NCBI RefSeq assembly: GCF_005144965.1
Contig: NZ_CP039704.1
Span: forward strand, 62,001-126,000
DNA: 64,000 bases
Reading direction: 5' to 3'
From: Hankyongella ginsenosidimutans
Lineage (GTDB): Bacteria > Pseudomonadota > Alphaproteobacteria > Sphingomonadales > Sphingomonadaceae
In this document: one piece after another, positions 32,903 to 42,806 of the stretch
How the letters are laid out: the number at the start of each line of letters is the position of its first letter
Position numbering within the stretch: the first letter of the stretch is position 1
Made by a program: the position numbers and the translations under genes
The notes under the pieces: model-generated
What the model was told of the DNA's origin: nothing
Database searches by the model: none
Seen by the model: only the letters and a program-made list of their open reading frames with translations

Positions 32903-33691
32903 TCAGGCGGCGATCCGGCGCACGGCACGGCCGAGCATGACCTTGCACAGATGCGCGCGGTATTCGGCGCTGGCGTGAATGTCGCTGTTCAAGTCGTCAA
33001 CCGGCATCGAAAGGCTGTCAAGCGCACCGGCGCTGAAATCGGCAGCCAGTGCAGCCTCTGCCTCAGTCCAGCGGAACACGCCAGGCCCGGCGCCGGTAAC
33101 CGCCACCCGCACCGCTGCGGCCTGCGCCACGAACACGCCGACGACCGCATAGCCGGATGCGATATTGCGAAACTTGGCGTAAGCAGCGCGCGCACACGGC
33201 GCAAACCGCACGGAAGTCACCAGCTCGTCCGGCTCGAGCGCCGTCTCGAACAGGCCGCGGAAGAAATCGTCCGCCGCCACGGTACGGCGATCGGTGACGA
33301 TCTGCGCGTCCAAGGCCAGCAGCGCCGCCGGGTAATCGGCGCTCGGATCGTTATTGGCGATCGAACCGCCCAGGGTGCCGCGCGCGCGCACCTCGCCGAT
33401 GCCGGCCGCAAGCTCGGCAAGTGCAGGCAGATGCGCCTGCACCAAGGGGTTCGCCGCCACCTCGGCATGCGGCGTCATGGCACCGACAACCAGCGCACCA
33501 TCCTCGATCCGAACGCCGCGCAGGCCGGGAATGTGCGCAAGGTCGATCACACTGCTCGGCGCGCGCAGCCGCTGCTTCATGGTGGGGATCAGCGTCATGC
33601 CGCCGGCGAGAAACACAGCCTCCGGATCGTCGCGCAGTAGGGCGACGGCAGCGTTGATACCCTCGGGGCGTTCATAGGCGAAGGGATGCAT
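32903..33691 (-). CDS. FAD-binding medium subunit of a xanthine dehydrogenase/CO dehydrogenase-type hydroxylase
   Basis: 262 residues, intact. FAD-binding motifs [16 protein letters not shown] and [21 protein letters not shown] match CoxM-type medium subunits of molybdenum hydroxylases, which pass electrons from the iron-sulfur subunit to FAD. It follows the small subunit by ten bases. The large molybdopterin subunit is not in the window. Confidence 0.92.
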   Translation of the reverse strand: MHPFAYERPEGINAAVALLRDDPEAVFLAGGMTLIPTMKQRLRAPSSVIDLAHIPGLRGVRIEDGALVVGAMTPHAEVAANPLVQAHLPALAELAAGIGEVRARGTLGGSIANNDPSADYPAALLALDAQIVTDRRTVAADDFFRGLFETALEPDELVTSVRFAPCARAAYAKFRNIASGYAVVGVFVAQAAAVRVAVTGAGPGVFRWTEAEAALAADFSAGALDSLSMPVDDLNSDIHASAEYRAHLCKVMLGRAVRRIAA

Positions 33692-33701
33692 CCGTGCCTC
33701 C

Positions 33702-34168
<467 letters not shown>

Positions 34169-34199
34169 CAATGAAAAACTCCGCAATGCGCAGTCCTTC

Positions 34200-34263
34200 T
34201 AGACCCTTCCCGTTTTGATTGAATCACTTTTGCGCGGCAATCAAAACGGACAAGAAGGGTCTA
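34200..34263. repeat. Palindromic element A, copy 2
   Basis: TAGACCCTTCCCGTTTTGAT to GGACAAGAAGGGTCTA. It lies about 30 bases upstream of the small-subunit start and is followed directly by element B, an A-B pair that recurs inverted at 41559-41705. Confidence 0.9.
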
Positions 34264-34274
34264 CACGGAGAGTG

Positions 34275-34344
34275 AGAGCCTTTCTTATCGCTTTCGCTTG
34301 AGGCACTTCAACACAAGCGCCTCAATCCCAGTCGGAAAGGCTCT
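34275..34344. repeat. Palindromic element B, copy 1
   Basis: AGAGCCTTTCTTATCGCTTT to AGTCGGAAAGGCTCT. The outer 11 or so bases pair (AGAGCCTTTC with GAAAGGCTCT), as do inner arms GAGGC/GCCTC. Copy 2 is inverted at 41559-41628. Confidence 0.85.
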
Positions 34345-34525
34345 AGAGTCTGATGACATTACGTTGAACCACGCGCCATCGCGCGGTTGCACACGCGCCG
34401 CTCACCCTGAGCTGGACGAAGGGATGAGCGGCTCGTGGTTCGTCCAAGCTCACCACGAGCGGACTTTACAGCCTGCTTCAGTGAAGATCGGAATGGCGAT
34501 CCAATCCAATGTCATCAGACTCTAG
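34342..34525. repeat. Intergenic element C, copy 2
   Basis: Begins TCTAGAGTCTGATGACATTA and ends with the inverse (CAATGTCATCAGACTCTAG). Its core (CGCTCACCCTGAGCTGGACG, then CTCGTGGTTCGTCCAAGC) is the reverse complement of the core of element F. Shares four bases with the end of element B. Confidence 0.8.
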
Positions 34526-34827
34526 CGGGCGACGTTAGCGAAGGAAAGGGCGGCAGGTCCGGTTCCACGAACTCTACGCTACAGAAACCGGACCGCGGGC
34601 GTCAGGCCCGTTGGCCATCCAGCTGGACGCCCTTTGCCGTCCGACAGAAGGCCGATCCATCCACAACACATCCGGATCGGTCTTCGATTCAACAATCGCA
34701 AAGGGCGGGCCAAACGGTAACGCGTTGATATTCCTCGGGGCGAAAATTCAACTCGTGCGCGCAGCGTCCCAGCGTGGCACAGCCTGTCCCAAATCCTGTA
34801 TCAGGAAATACAAACGTGTGTAGTGCC
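34526..34827. other. Intergenic stretch with no recognisable gene
   Basis: About 300 bases between element C2 and the gapR stop. Short open frames exist on both strands but none has a convincing start, ribosome site or protein-like composition. Small palindromes are seen (GGTCCGGTTCC with GAAACCGGACC). May be decayed sequence or the 3' untranslated region of gapR. Confidence 0.4.
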
Positions 34828-35072
34828 TTATTCCGCCAGCCCAAGCGCCGACTTGTAGGTCTCCAGCAGGGCTTCCTGTTCGATGCGCTTGTGCCGGTCC
34901 ATCGCGCGCAGCTTGACGATCGAGCGCATGGTCTTGACGTCGAAGCCCTGCGCCTTGGCTTCGGAATAGACTTCGCGGATCGTCTCGGCGAGGCTGGCTT
35001 TTCTTCTTCCAGCGTTTCGATGCGCTCGATGAACTGCCGCAACTCGGCAGCGGAAACATTCATGTCTGACAT
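34828..35072 (-). CDS. gapR: GapR family nucleoid protein (DUF2312), frameshifted
   Basis: 81 residues. [25 protein letters not shown], one frame change near 34998, then [24 protein letters not shown] and [17 protein letters not shown]. GapR is an alphaproteobacterial coiled-coil protein that clamps overtwisted DNA ahead of polymerases. Start at 35072, downstream of prs in the same direction. Confidence 0.9.
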
Positions 35073-35089
35073 GGGAACCTCGAGATAAA

Positions 35090-36022
35090 TCAGTCGAACA
35101 GGCTGGAGACCGAGCTTTCCTCGGCGATCCGGTGCATAGCCTCGCCGATGATCGGCGCAATGGTCAGCCGGCGGATGCGCTTGGAGACGCGCACGGCCTC
35201 GGTCTGCATGATGGTGTCGGTGATGACCAGCTCCGACAGCTGCGACGCGCCGACCCGCGCAACCGCCCCCGGACAGGACACCATGGCTGACATAGGCGAC
35301 GACACCGCGCGCACCGGACTGCATGAGCGCCGCGGCAGCGTTGCAAAGGGTGCCGGCTGAATCGACGATATCGTCCACCAGCACACAAAAACGATCCCGC
35401 ACGTCGCCGATGATGTTCATGACCTCCGACTCGCCGGGTCGCTCGCGGCGCTTGTCGACGATGGCGAGCGGTGCGTCGTTCAGGCGCTTGAGAGCGCCCG
35501 TGCGCGCACCACGCCGCCGACGTCAGGCGACACCACCATCAGCGGCTCGCTGCCGTAGCGCTCGCGGATGTCCGCGCTCATGACCGGGGCAGCGAAGAGG
35601 TTGTCGGTCGGGATGTCGAAGAAGCCCTGAATCTGCCCTGCATGCAGGTCCATGGTCAGCACCCGGTCGGCACCGGCGACGGTGATCAGATTGGCGACCA
35701 GCTTGGCGGAGATCGGCGTGCGCGGACCGGGTTTGCGATCCTGCCGGGCATAGCCGAAATAGGGGATGACGGCGGTGATCCGCTTGGCGCTCGCGCGCTT
35801 CAGCGCGTCCGTGCAGATCAGCAGCTCCATCAGGTTGTCGTTGCAGGGCGCGGACGTCGACTGGATGACGAACACATCCTCGCCACGCACATTCTCGTGA
35901 ATTTCCACGAAGACTTCTTCATCGGAGAAGCGACGGATGCTCGCCTTGGTCAGCGGCAGATTGAGATAGGCGGCAATGGCCTCGGCAAGCGGCGGGTTGG
36001 AGTTGCCGGCAACCAGCTTCAT
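35090..36022 (-). CDS. prs: Ribose-phosphate pyrophosphokinase, frameshifted
   Basis: Makes PRPP from ribose-5-phosphate and [23 protein letters not shown], the flexible-loop region [41 protein letters not shown] and the PRPP loop [17 protein letters not shown]. Frame changes near 35490 and 35270. About 310 residues, normal. Confidence 0.94.
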
Positions 36023-36119
36023 CGGACAAACCTGATCATGGATGGGAACGTGTGGTCGTCCATAGCGAGCTTGTCACAGACACGCAACATGGCGGTGCGC
36101 CAAATCCGCGAAGTTGCGG

Positions 36120-37491
36120 TTACAGCTCGGGCAGGCTGGCGTCGCTCGCCAGATCCCGGATCGCCTGCACCGCAACGCGCGACGGCGGGCGGCGTTTGCC
36201 AAGCGCCGACGGCAGCCGCCTCAGCATGCGCGGGTCGTCCGCGTGCGGGCCGGGCGACGCCTGAACCGCACGGTCCACCACCAGCGCCAGCTGCTCGGCG
36301 ACACGGGCAAGCCGATCCGCAGACGCGCTGTTGATCTCGCCGCTGGTGCGCAGTTGCGCCACTGCTTTGGCGATGCGGCTGCGTGAGGCGCGGTCGGTCT
36401 CGAACCCTGCCTCGAACTTGGCGAGCAGCTCCGCCACCTGCGCGAGCGGGCGGAGACCAGCGCGGCGTTTTCCCGGCCGGCGCGCACTGTTTCCAGCGCC
36501 AGAGTTCGTACCTCGCTGATCGCGGCACTAATGGCATCGCCATTCTGGTTCACGACAGCGCCCATAACCGCGTGCAGCTTTTCCGAAAGATCGCGCACGA
36601 GGGCCGCCACCTGCTGCGGGGCCGCCGGTGCGGGAACCGCCGTGGCTTCTCCGGGCTGCATCTGCGGCTGGACCGGCGTTGGCGTCGGGGCGCGCTCCGC
36701 CTTGACCACGGCGGAGACAGCGCGAAAGCTTGCCTCGACGCTGGTGACAATGCTGTCGACAACCGCCTGCCGGCCGAGGATCGACTGGTGGTGCACCAGC
36801 ATGTCGTGCAGCCGCGTCGCAGACGCCGACGCCGCATGGTAGCCGAAATGATAGAGCACACGGGCAACGCATGTGCCGAAAAGCCTGCGCAAAGAGCGGC
36901 CGCGGCGCTGCGCGCCGCAACGGCCACCTCGGTATCGACGGCCGCGACGATGTTCGTCGCGTTGAGGTGCAGGCCGTTATAGAGCGCTGCCAGCGCCAGC
37001 AGCGCCGCCAGCGCCAGCGGCACCCAGGTGGCGACCCGATAGCCCCAGCCGGCGAGATCGTGGGTCAGCAGGCGGTTCGGGCACAGGCCGTCGACCACCA
37101 GCCGTTGCAGGCTGGTCTTGCCGCCCTGGTGGCGCGGCAGGCCGAGCGCGCGCCGCAGCCAGGCGCTCTCCAGGATGGCGTCAACCACGAACGGTCGGAT
37201 TTCCGCCTTGCGCGCGCGCATGGCGAGCGCCAGAAACGCGGCATCCGCCGCCCGGCCCAGCACGCCGCACGGGATCAGCCACCCGGCAACCAGCGCGATC
37301 CAGACGCCCATGCTGCAGGCCATCACGATCTGGACGATGCGCACGCTGAGGGCTGAGACCAGAACCGGGCTGCCGGCAAGCCAGACTTCGAGCTGCGGCA
37401 TCGCCGCTGTGAATGCGACCGCGACGCTGATCGCGCTCGCCAGCCCGGCGAGACTGGCTCCAAGGCCCAAACTGACAGCGCGGCGCATCAA
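36120..37491 (-). CDS. Membrane protein with long helical C-terminal region, frameshifted, unknown
   Basis: No family recognised. From ATG 37491, overlapping the glycosyltransferase stop, it has hydrophobic segments near residues 10-30, 45-75 (VRIVQIVMACSMGVWIALVAGWLI) and 160-180 (VPLALAALLALAALYNGL), then a long Ala/Val-rich helical part with possible coiled coil (RDLSEKLHAVMGAVVNQNGDAISAAISEVRTL; AKFEAGFETDRASRSRIAKAV). Frame changes near 36885 and 36470. About 455 residues. Position inside a polysaccharide operon suggests an envelope role, by context only. Confidence 0.65.
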
Positions 37492-38705
37492 GCAGCTTCC
37501 CGCCGGCGCAGCAACCGCTGATAAACCGGCACATAATTATCCACGGTGCGGGCCCAGGTCCGCTCGGTCGCGACATACTGGCGCGCGCGTGCACGGCGAT
37601 CATCCCAGATCGTGCGGTTCTCGAACAACCCGGCCACGCACGCCGCCAGCGCCTGCGGATCGTCGGGCGCGAACAGTTCGCCGGTCTCGCCGGCCGTGAT
37701 CAACTCGCGGTGGCCGCCGACGTTGGACGCTGCAACAAGCTTGCCCTCGGCCATCGCCTCCAGCGGCTTCAATGGCGTCACCAGGTCAGTCAGGCGCATC
37801 GACTTGCGCGGATAGACCAGCACGTCGACCAGGCTGTAATAGCGCGGCACCTCGGCATGGGGTACGCGTCCGGTGAACTGGATGTGGCGGGCGACCGGCG
37901 AGGCTTTCGCAAGGGCCGCCAGCGCCTCTGCCATCGGCCCGCCACCGGTCAGCAGCAGATGCAGCTTCGGCCGCCGGGCGACCAGTGCCGGCATCGCCGC
38001 GATCAGCACATCCAGCCCCTCATAATCATAGAAGGAGCCGATGAAGCCGATCACCTCGGCGTCCTCAAGGCCGAGCTCCGCGGCCAGCGCCGCATCGCGC
38101 ATCGGTGTGTTGCCGAACTTTTCCAGATCGACTGCGTTCGGCGTCAGGAACAGCTTCGAGCGCGGCACGCCGCGCGCCGCCAGATCGGACAGCACGCCCT
38201 CGCACAGGCAGCCGACGGCATCCGCGCGGTGGACGGCGTGGGTCTCAAGCCTTCGCGTTGCGGTGTAGCGCAGGTCGCCTTCCCGGCAGGTGCCATGGGA
38301 GACGGCGGCATCCTCCCAGAACGCGCGGATTTCGTAGACGAGCGGCAGCCCCATCGCATCCGCCACACGCTGGGCAGCCATGGCGTTCAACACCGGCGAG
38401 TGAGCATGCAGGATATCCGGGCGGACCGTCTCCGCCAGCGTGCGCAGGGCGCGGGCGGTGGCGCTGACTTCGGCGATTTCGCGCAGCACCGGCTTTTCTG
38501 CCATCCAGCCGATTGGCTTTGGCGTGCGGTGGAACGTCAGGCCGTCGACCGTCTCCGGGTTGTCGCCGGCACGCGGGTGGCGCGGCGTGGTCAGGTGTGC
38601 CGTCTCCCAGCCGCGGGCGCGCTGCTCGAGCAGGATCGCGCGGCTACGAAAACTATAGCCGCTATGCTCGGGGATCGAATGGTCGAAGACGTGCAGAATA
38701 CGCAT
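37488..38705 (-). CDS. Exosortase A-associated glycosyltransferase (GT4, TIGR04063 type)
   Basis: 405 residues, intact. MRILHVFDHSIPEHSGYSFRSRAILLEQRARGW and LHAHSPVLNAMAAQRVADAMGLPLVYEIRAFWEDAAVSHGT match closely the glycosyltransferase family found with exosortase A and PEP-CTERM systems. GT-B fold with the C-terminal nucleotide-sugar site (KPLEAMAEGKLVAASNVGGHRELI). Start at 38705. The next membrane gene overlaps its stop. Confidence 0.9.
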   Translation of the reverse strand: MRILHVFDHSIPEHSGYSFRSRAILLEQRARGWETAHLTTPRHPRAGDNPETVDGLTFHRTPKPIGWMAEKPVLREIAEVSATARALRTLAETVRPDILHAHSPVLNAMAAQRVADAMGLPLVYEIRAFWEDAAVSHGTCREGDLRYTATRRLETHAVHRADAVGCLCEGVLSDLAARGVPRSKLFLTPNAVDLEKFGNTPMRDAALAAELGLEDAEVIGFIGSFYDYEGLDVLIAAMPALVARRPKLHLLLTGGGPMAEALAALAKASPVARHIQFTGRVPHAEVPRYYSLVDVLVYPRKSMRLTDLVTPLKPLEAMAEGKLVAASNVGGHRELITAGETGELFAPDDPQALAACVAGLFENRTIWDDRRARARQYVATERTWARTVDNYVPVYQRLLRRREAA

Positions 38706-38740
38706 GATACCCCTTTGGCGCATTAGCCTTCAGCAGCGCG

Positions 38741-39879
38741 TTAGCCGCCAGCGCGCCTGCCCTCCTCGTCTTTCGCATTCTTCATCGCCCTGTAGAGCGC
38801 AGCGTAACGGTTGGCAACCACGTCCAGGCCATACTCCGCACGCGCCAGTCGTGCACCGGCCTGTCCCAGCCGTTGGCGCAGCGCCGGGTCCGCAACCAGC
38901 GCCCGCAGATGCACTATCGCCTCCTCCAGGCTCTCGATCCGATAGCCCGTCTCGCCCTGCAGGATGAAGGCCTCGTTCACGCCGGGCAGATTGCGCGCAA
39001 CGACCGGCAGCCCGCAGATCATCGCTTCGATCACCACGGTGCCGAACCCTCCTTGGTGGAAGGGAAGAACATGATGTCGGCCTGCTGGAACTGGCTGTAG
39101 ACATCCTCCACCTGGCCGACGAAGCGGACATTGCCACGCAGATCCTGCTCGTCGATGAAGCGGTCAAGGTCCGCCTTGTAGTCCGGCTCCATCACCGGGC
39201 CGACGATCAGGCCCATGATGTCCGGCGTCGCCGCCTTCAGCAGTGCCAGCGCCTGCACGAATGCCCATTGGTTCTTGCGGGCGCAGATACCGCCAACCGT
39301 GATCAGCGTCACCGGTCGCGCAGGCGGATGCGCGGGCGCAGGCTGCGGCAGCGGTATGCCAATGGGGATAATCGTGCGCCGCGCCGACGGCACGGACGCA
39401 TTGCCGTCGTCCAGACGGCTGCTGATGGCCACGAAGCGCCCGACCGTGCGCATCAGCGCGCGGACCAGCGGCCGCAGTAGCGGGCGATAGGACTCCAGGA
39501 TTTCCGCCACGCTGTCGTCAAGCGTCGCCATCATCAGAATGCGCGCACCCTTCATCCGCGCGATCAGGTATGCCAGCCAGGTACGGTCTCCCAGCGAATG
39601 CACATGGATGACGTCATAGTGACCGGCATGCGCCGCCATCCAGCGGATCATGGCGAGACTCTGCTGCAGCCGGCTCGCCCCTTCCTGAGCCTGCAGGTAG
39701 ATGCAGCGCCCGAACTGCGGCAGTGCGAGGGGTTCAGCCGGCGCGGGCGTCGTGACGACCAGAATGTCGTGAACCATATCGGAGTGCTGGGCGCGCAGTT
39801 CCCGCACCAATCGCTCGGTAAAGACGCCCTCGCCGGTAAAGTGCGGACGGAAATACCGGAAAACGTGCAGAACCCGCAC
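38741..39879 (-). CDS. Glycosyltransferase family 4, frameshifted
   Basis: GT-B fold enzyme. Start GTG 39879 gives MRVLHVFRYFRPHFTGEGVFTERLVREL. Mid-part DVIHVHSLGDRTWLAYLIARMKG; C-terminal ITVGGICARKNQWAFVQALALL and, after a frame change near 39040, GTVVIEAMICGLPVVARNLPGVNEAFI (E-x7-E nucleotide-sugar motif). About 380 residues. Same direction as the next glycosyltransferase, 35 bases apart. Confidence 0.88.
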
Positions 39880-39964
39880 TTGCCAAACCTCAAACCAACC
39901 CCTATCCGCCCGAATTACGCAGGCGCACGATCGTTTTGCAAGCTGCGCGACAGATTGAGAGACG

Positions 39965-40886
39965 ATGACCCGTTGCCCGATCTGCGATTGTTTCACCCAG
40001 GGCCTGGCGTGCGAAGGCTGCGGTGCGAACGCGGCGCCTGACGCCCTGGCGCCTGTACTCGCCTCGCTGAGACTCCTGCGCGCGCGGCCTCCTCCCGGGC
40101 GCTGCCCTGCCCGCCCGCAGTCTCGATGCCTATGCGCTGCGCATGGGCTATCTGCGCCGGCGGCCGCTGTTGGAGCGCTGGCTGCGGCGGCCGATCGGGC
40201 TTGCCGCGCGCGTCATCCCGATCCAGCCCGCGCGCGATCTTGAACTGGCGGTCATGTCCCGCGCCAGCGAGGCGGATGCCGTCTGCGCGCTTGCCCTGCA
40301 TCTCGGTGCCAGCCTGGACGCAGCCTGCGTCCTGTTCGATACGCAGGATCAAGCCGTACTCACCCGGCTGCGCCGGCAATTGCAGGAAGCTGCGCCGCGC
40401 GTCGACTGGGCGGTGGCAGGGCGTGCGTTCGACCGCGATTTCGGGGCCCAGCGCTCTGCCCTGCAGCGGCTGGCGCGCCGGCCATGGACGCTGCACCTCG
40501 ACACCGACGAGCAGGTGAGCCCTGCGTTCTTCCTCTGGCTGGGCGGCCTGGCGGCGGCGCTGGCAGGTACAGATGTCGAGGCTGTGTCCCTGCGCCGCCT
40601 CAACCGGGTCGACGGCGCACCGACCCGACACTGGCCGGACTATGTGCCACGCCTGATCAAGCGGCCGATCCTGTTCCGCAATGCCGTGCACGAGGTGCCG
40701 GACATCACGCACTGGCGGCGCATGCTGCTATGCCCACGCGGCTATATCGAGCACTTCATCGACGGCGCGCGGCTGCCCGTGCGCGACGCGCTTTACGCAG
40801 AAATCAACCCCGATACCGTCAAAGGTGCCGAACCCGAGCGACTGCGCCAACCGCTCGACGTGCCGTTGGACAGCCTGGACTCCTAG
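39965..40886 (+). CDS. GT2-like glycosyltransferase (WaaE/KdtX-like) with N-terminal Cys4 motif, frameshifted
   Basis: About 306 residues. N-terminus MTRCPICDCFTQGLACEGCG has two CxxC pairs that look like a small zinc knuckle. After a frame change near 40085 come GT2-type elements: DFGAQRSALQRLARRPWTLHLDTDEQVSPAF (aspartate motif) and YVPRLIKRPILFRNAVHEVP, which parallels the RLFRR...VHE segment of WaaE-type enzymes. The usual N-terminal nucleotide-sugar strand (NEE...VDSGSTD) is degenerate. Divergent from the other glycosyltransferases. Confidence 0.7.
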
Positions 40887-40901
40887 GCCTCCGGCGGCAT
40901 C

Positions 40902-40956
40902 TTGTTTGCCACCGTTCGCACCCGTATGATATGAAAAGCACAAACCCACATTTGTG
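40902..40956 (+). promoter_or_regulatory. Promoter and inverted-repeat operator of the ParDE-like pair
   Basis: TTGTTT (40902-40907) and TATGAT (40925-40930) are 17 bases apart, a reasonable sigma-70 promoter. Just downstream CACAAA (40939-40944) and TTTGTG (40951-40956) form an inverted repeat before the antitoxin ATG (40977), as expected for autorepression by a ribbon-helix-helix antitoxin. GGAG at 40968-40971 is the likely ribosome site. Confidence 0.55.
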
Positions 40957-40976
40957 GCATTTGCTATGGAGACAGC

Positions 40977-41234
40977 ATGAGTCGCCTCACGATCGATCTG
41001 ACCCACGAGCAGCACCAGCAAATCAAGGCGATTGCCGCAATGCAGGGCAAGACTATCAAGGAATATACACTTGCCAAGCTCCTGCCTCTAACTGCCGATG
41101 AGCATCAGGCTTTCAATGCCCTCAAGTCGCTGTTGCACCAGCGTATCGAGACGGCGCAGACTGATGGTGCCTCAAGCAAGAGCTTCGACGATATCGTGGC
41201 GGAGGCTTTCGCAGAGGACCATGGCCAAGCGTGA
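40977..41234 (+). CDS. ParD-like antitoxin
   Basis: 85 residues. N-terminal MSRLTIDLTHEQHQQIKAIAAMQGKTIKEYTLAKLL is a ribbon-helix-helix DNA-binding motif, followed by an acidic C-terminal toxin-binding tail (SFDDIVAEAFAEDHGQA). The stop overlaps the toxin start by four bases. Intact. Confidence 0.85.
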   Translation: MSRLTIDLTHEQHQQIKAIAAMQGKTIKEYTLAKLLPLTADEHQAFNALKSLLHQRIETAQTDGASSKSFDDIVAEAFAEDHGQA

Positions 41235-41538
41235 GCCTTCCCTTCCTTCTCTCACGCCAGGCAGAAGCCGACCTCCGCAGCATCGTCCGCTACAGCCGTG
41301 AGCAGTGGGACGAGGCGCAGGCACGCACATATTTGCAGGCAATCAAGCAAGCGGCGACGCGCCTGGCTCAAGGGAAGGTCGATACCAGGATATGGGCGAA
41401 CTTTACCCCGGCCTGCGCATGGTGCGTTGCCAGCACCACTACATCTTCTGCCTACCCCGCACCGGCCAGCCGCCGCTCATCGTCGCCATCTTGCATAAGC
41501 GTATGGATATGATGGCGCGCCTCGGCAGCCGCCTTTGA
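41231..41538 (+). CDS. ParE/RelE-superfamily toxin, frameshifted
   Basis: About 102 residues. LPFLLSRQAEADLRSIVRYSREQWDEAQARTYLQAIKQAATRLAQG is the ParE N-terminal helical hairpin. After a frame change near 41390, DMGELYPGLRMVRCQHHYIFCL and IVAILHKRMDMMARLGSRL complete the sheet. ParE-type toxins poison gyrase. If the frameshift is real, the toxin is dead; given the general error pattern it is probably intact. Confidence 0.82.
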
Positions 41539-41558
41539 TAGCCTGATCAGGCCGCTTT

Positions 41559-41628
41559 AGAGCCTTTCCGACTGAGATTGAGGCACTTTAATACAAGTGC
41601 CGCAAGCGAAGGCGATAAGAAAGGCTCT
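41559..41628. repeat. Palindromic element B, copy 2 (inverted)
   Basis: AGAGCCTTTCCGACTGAGAT to GATAAGAAAGGCTCT, the reverse of copy 1 at 34275-34344. It begins 20 bases after the parE stop and is followed by element A copy 3, so the A-B unit occurs here in the opposite orientation. Confidence 0.85.
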
Positions 41629-41639
41629 CACGCTTTGTG

Positions 41640-41705
41640 TAGACCCTTCTTGTCCGTTTCTGATTGCCTCACAAAAAGTGATCCAATCAAAACGGGAAGG
41701 GTCTA
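41640..41705. repeat. Palindromic element A, copy 3 (inverted)
   Basis: TAGACCCTTCTTGTCCGTTT to CAAAACGGGAAGGGTCTA. On the minus strand the element opens with TAG, which is the stop of wecB, exactly as copy 1 does for the cupredoxin gene. Confidence 0.9.
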
Positions 41706-42795
41706 AGCCGCCGAACGCGCGCGCAGGTCAGCGACGCAGCGGCTGGCGGTCTGGCCGTCCCACAGGGCCGGGCGCACGCCCGACGGCCAACCGCCCGCCA
41801 GCACCGTCTCGACCGCCGCCAGCAGCCCGCCGGGGGCGATGAGCCGGTTAGTGCCTTCGGTTACCGTTACCGGGCGTTCTGTATTTTCGCGCAGGGTCAG
41901 GCAGGGTATGTTGAGATAAGTCGTCTCTTCCTGGACACCGCCGGAGTCGGTGATGACCATGCGCGCGTTCGACACCAGGCTCATGAACGGCCGGTAGCTG
42001 ATCGGCTCGGTCAGCGTGACGCCCGCCGCTTCGAGGCGCGCGCGCAGGCCGAAATCGTCGAGCTTTTGCCGTGCGCGGATGGACCGGGAACAGCAGCCGG
42101 CTGCGCCTGGCGACCTGCTCCAGCGCCTGGACCAGCGCGCCCAGCGCCTCGGGCGTGTCGACGTTTGATGGCCGGTGCAAGGTCACCAGACCATAGTCGC
42201 GCGGCGTCACCCCAAAGGCGGCAGGCGCGTTCTCCGCCTCGATGGCGGTGCGCAGCAATTCGTAGGAATCGAGCATGATATTGCCGACGCGGGTGATGCG
42301 CGCCGCCGGAATGCCCTCGCGCTGGAGGTTCTCGTCGCCGTCCGGCGAGGGCGTCCACAGCACGTCGGAGAGCTGGTCGGTCACCAGCCGGTTCAGTTCT
42401 TCCGGCATGCGCCGATCAAAGCTGCGCAGGCCAGCCTCCAGGTGGACCACCGGAATCTGGAGCTTGGCGCCGACCAGAGCGCAGGCAGCCGTCGAATTGA
42501 CGTCGCCGACCACGATCAGCCAGTCCGGGCGCTGGGCGAGCGCGACCTTCTCATAGGCGATCATCACGGTGCCGGTCTGCTCCGAGTGGCTGCCGGAGCC
42601 GACGCCCAGGTGATGGTCCGGGGCCGGCAGGCGCAGATCGGCGAAGAAGGTGTCCGACATGTTGGCGTCGTAATGCTGGCCGGTGTGGATCAGCACCGGC
42701 TGAAAGTCCGGCGCGGCGGCGAGCGCGTGGTACAGCGGCGCGACCTTCATGAAATTCGGGCGCGCAGCGGCGATCAGGTGAACGATCTGAACCAT
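41703..42795 (-). CDS. wecB: UDP-N-acetylglucosamine 2-epimerase (non-hydrolysing), frameshifted
   Basis: Interconverts UDP-GlcNAc and UDP-ManNAc. MVQIVHLIAAARPNFMKVAPLYHAL, HTGQHYDANMSDTFF, HLEAGLRSFDRRMPEELNRLVTD, LVTLHRPSNVDTPEAL and ARMVITDSGGVQEETTYLNIPCLTLRENTERP are family motifs. One frame change near 42065. About 364 residues. Ten bases after the O-ligase gene, so in one operon with it. Confidence 0.93.
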
Positions 42796-42806
42796 AAGAG
42801 CTTTCT

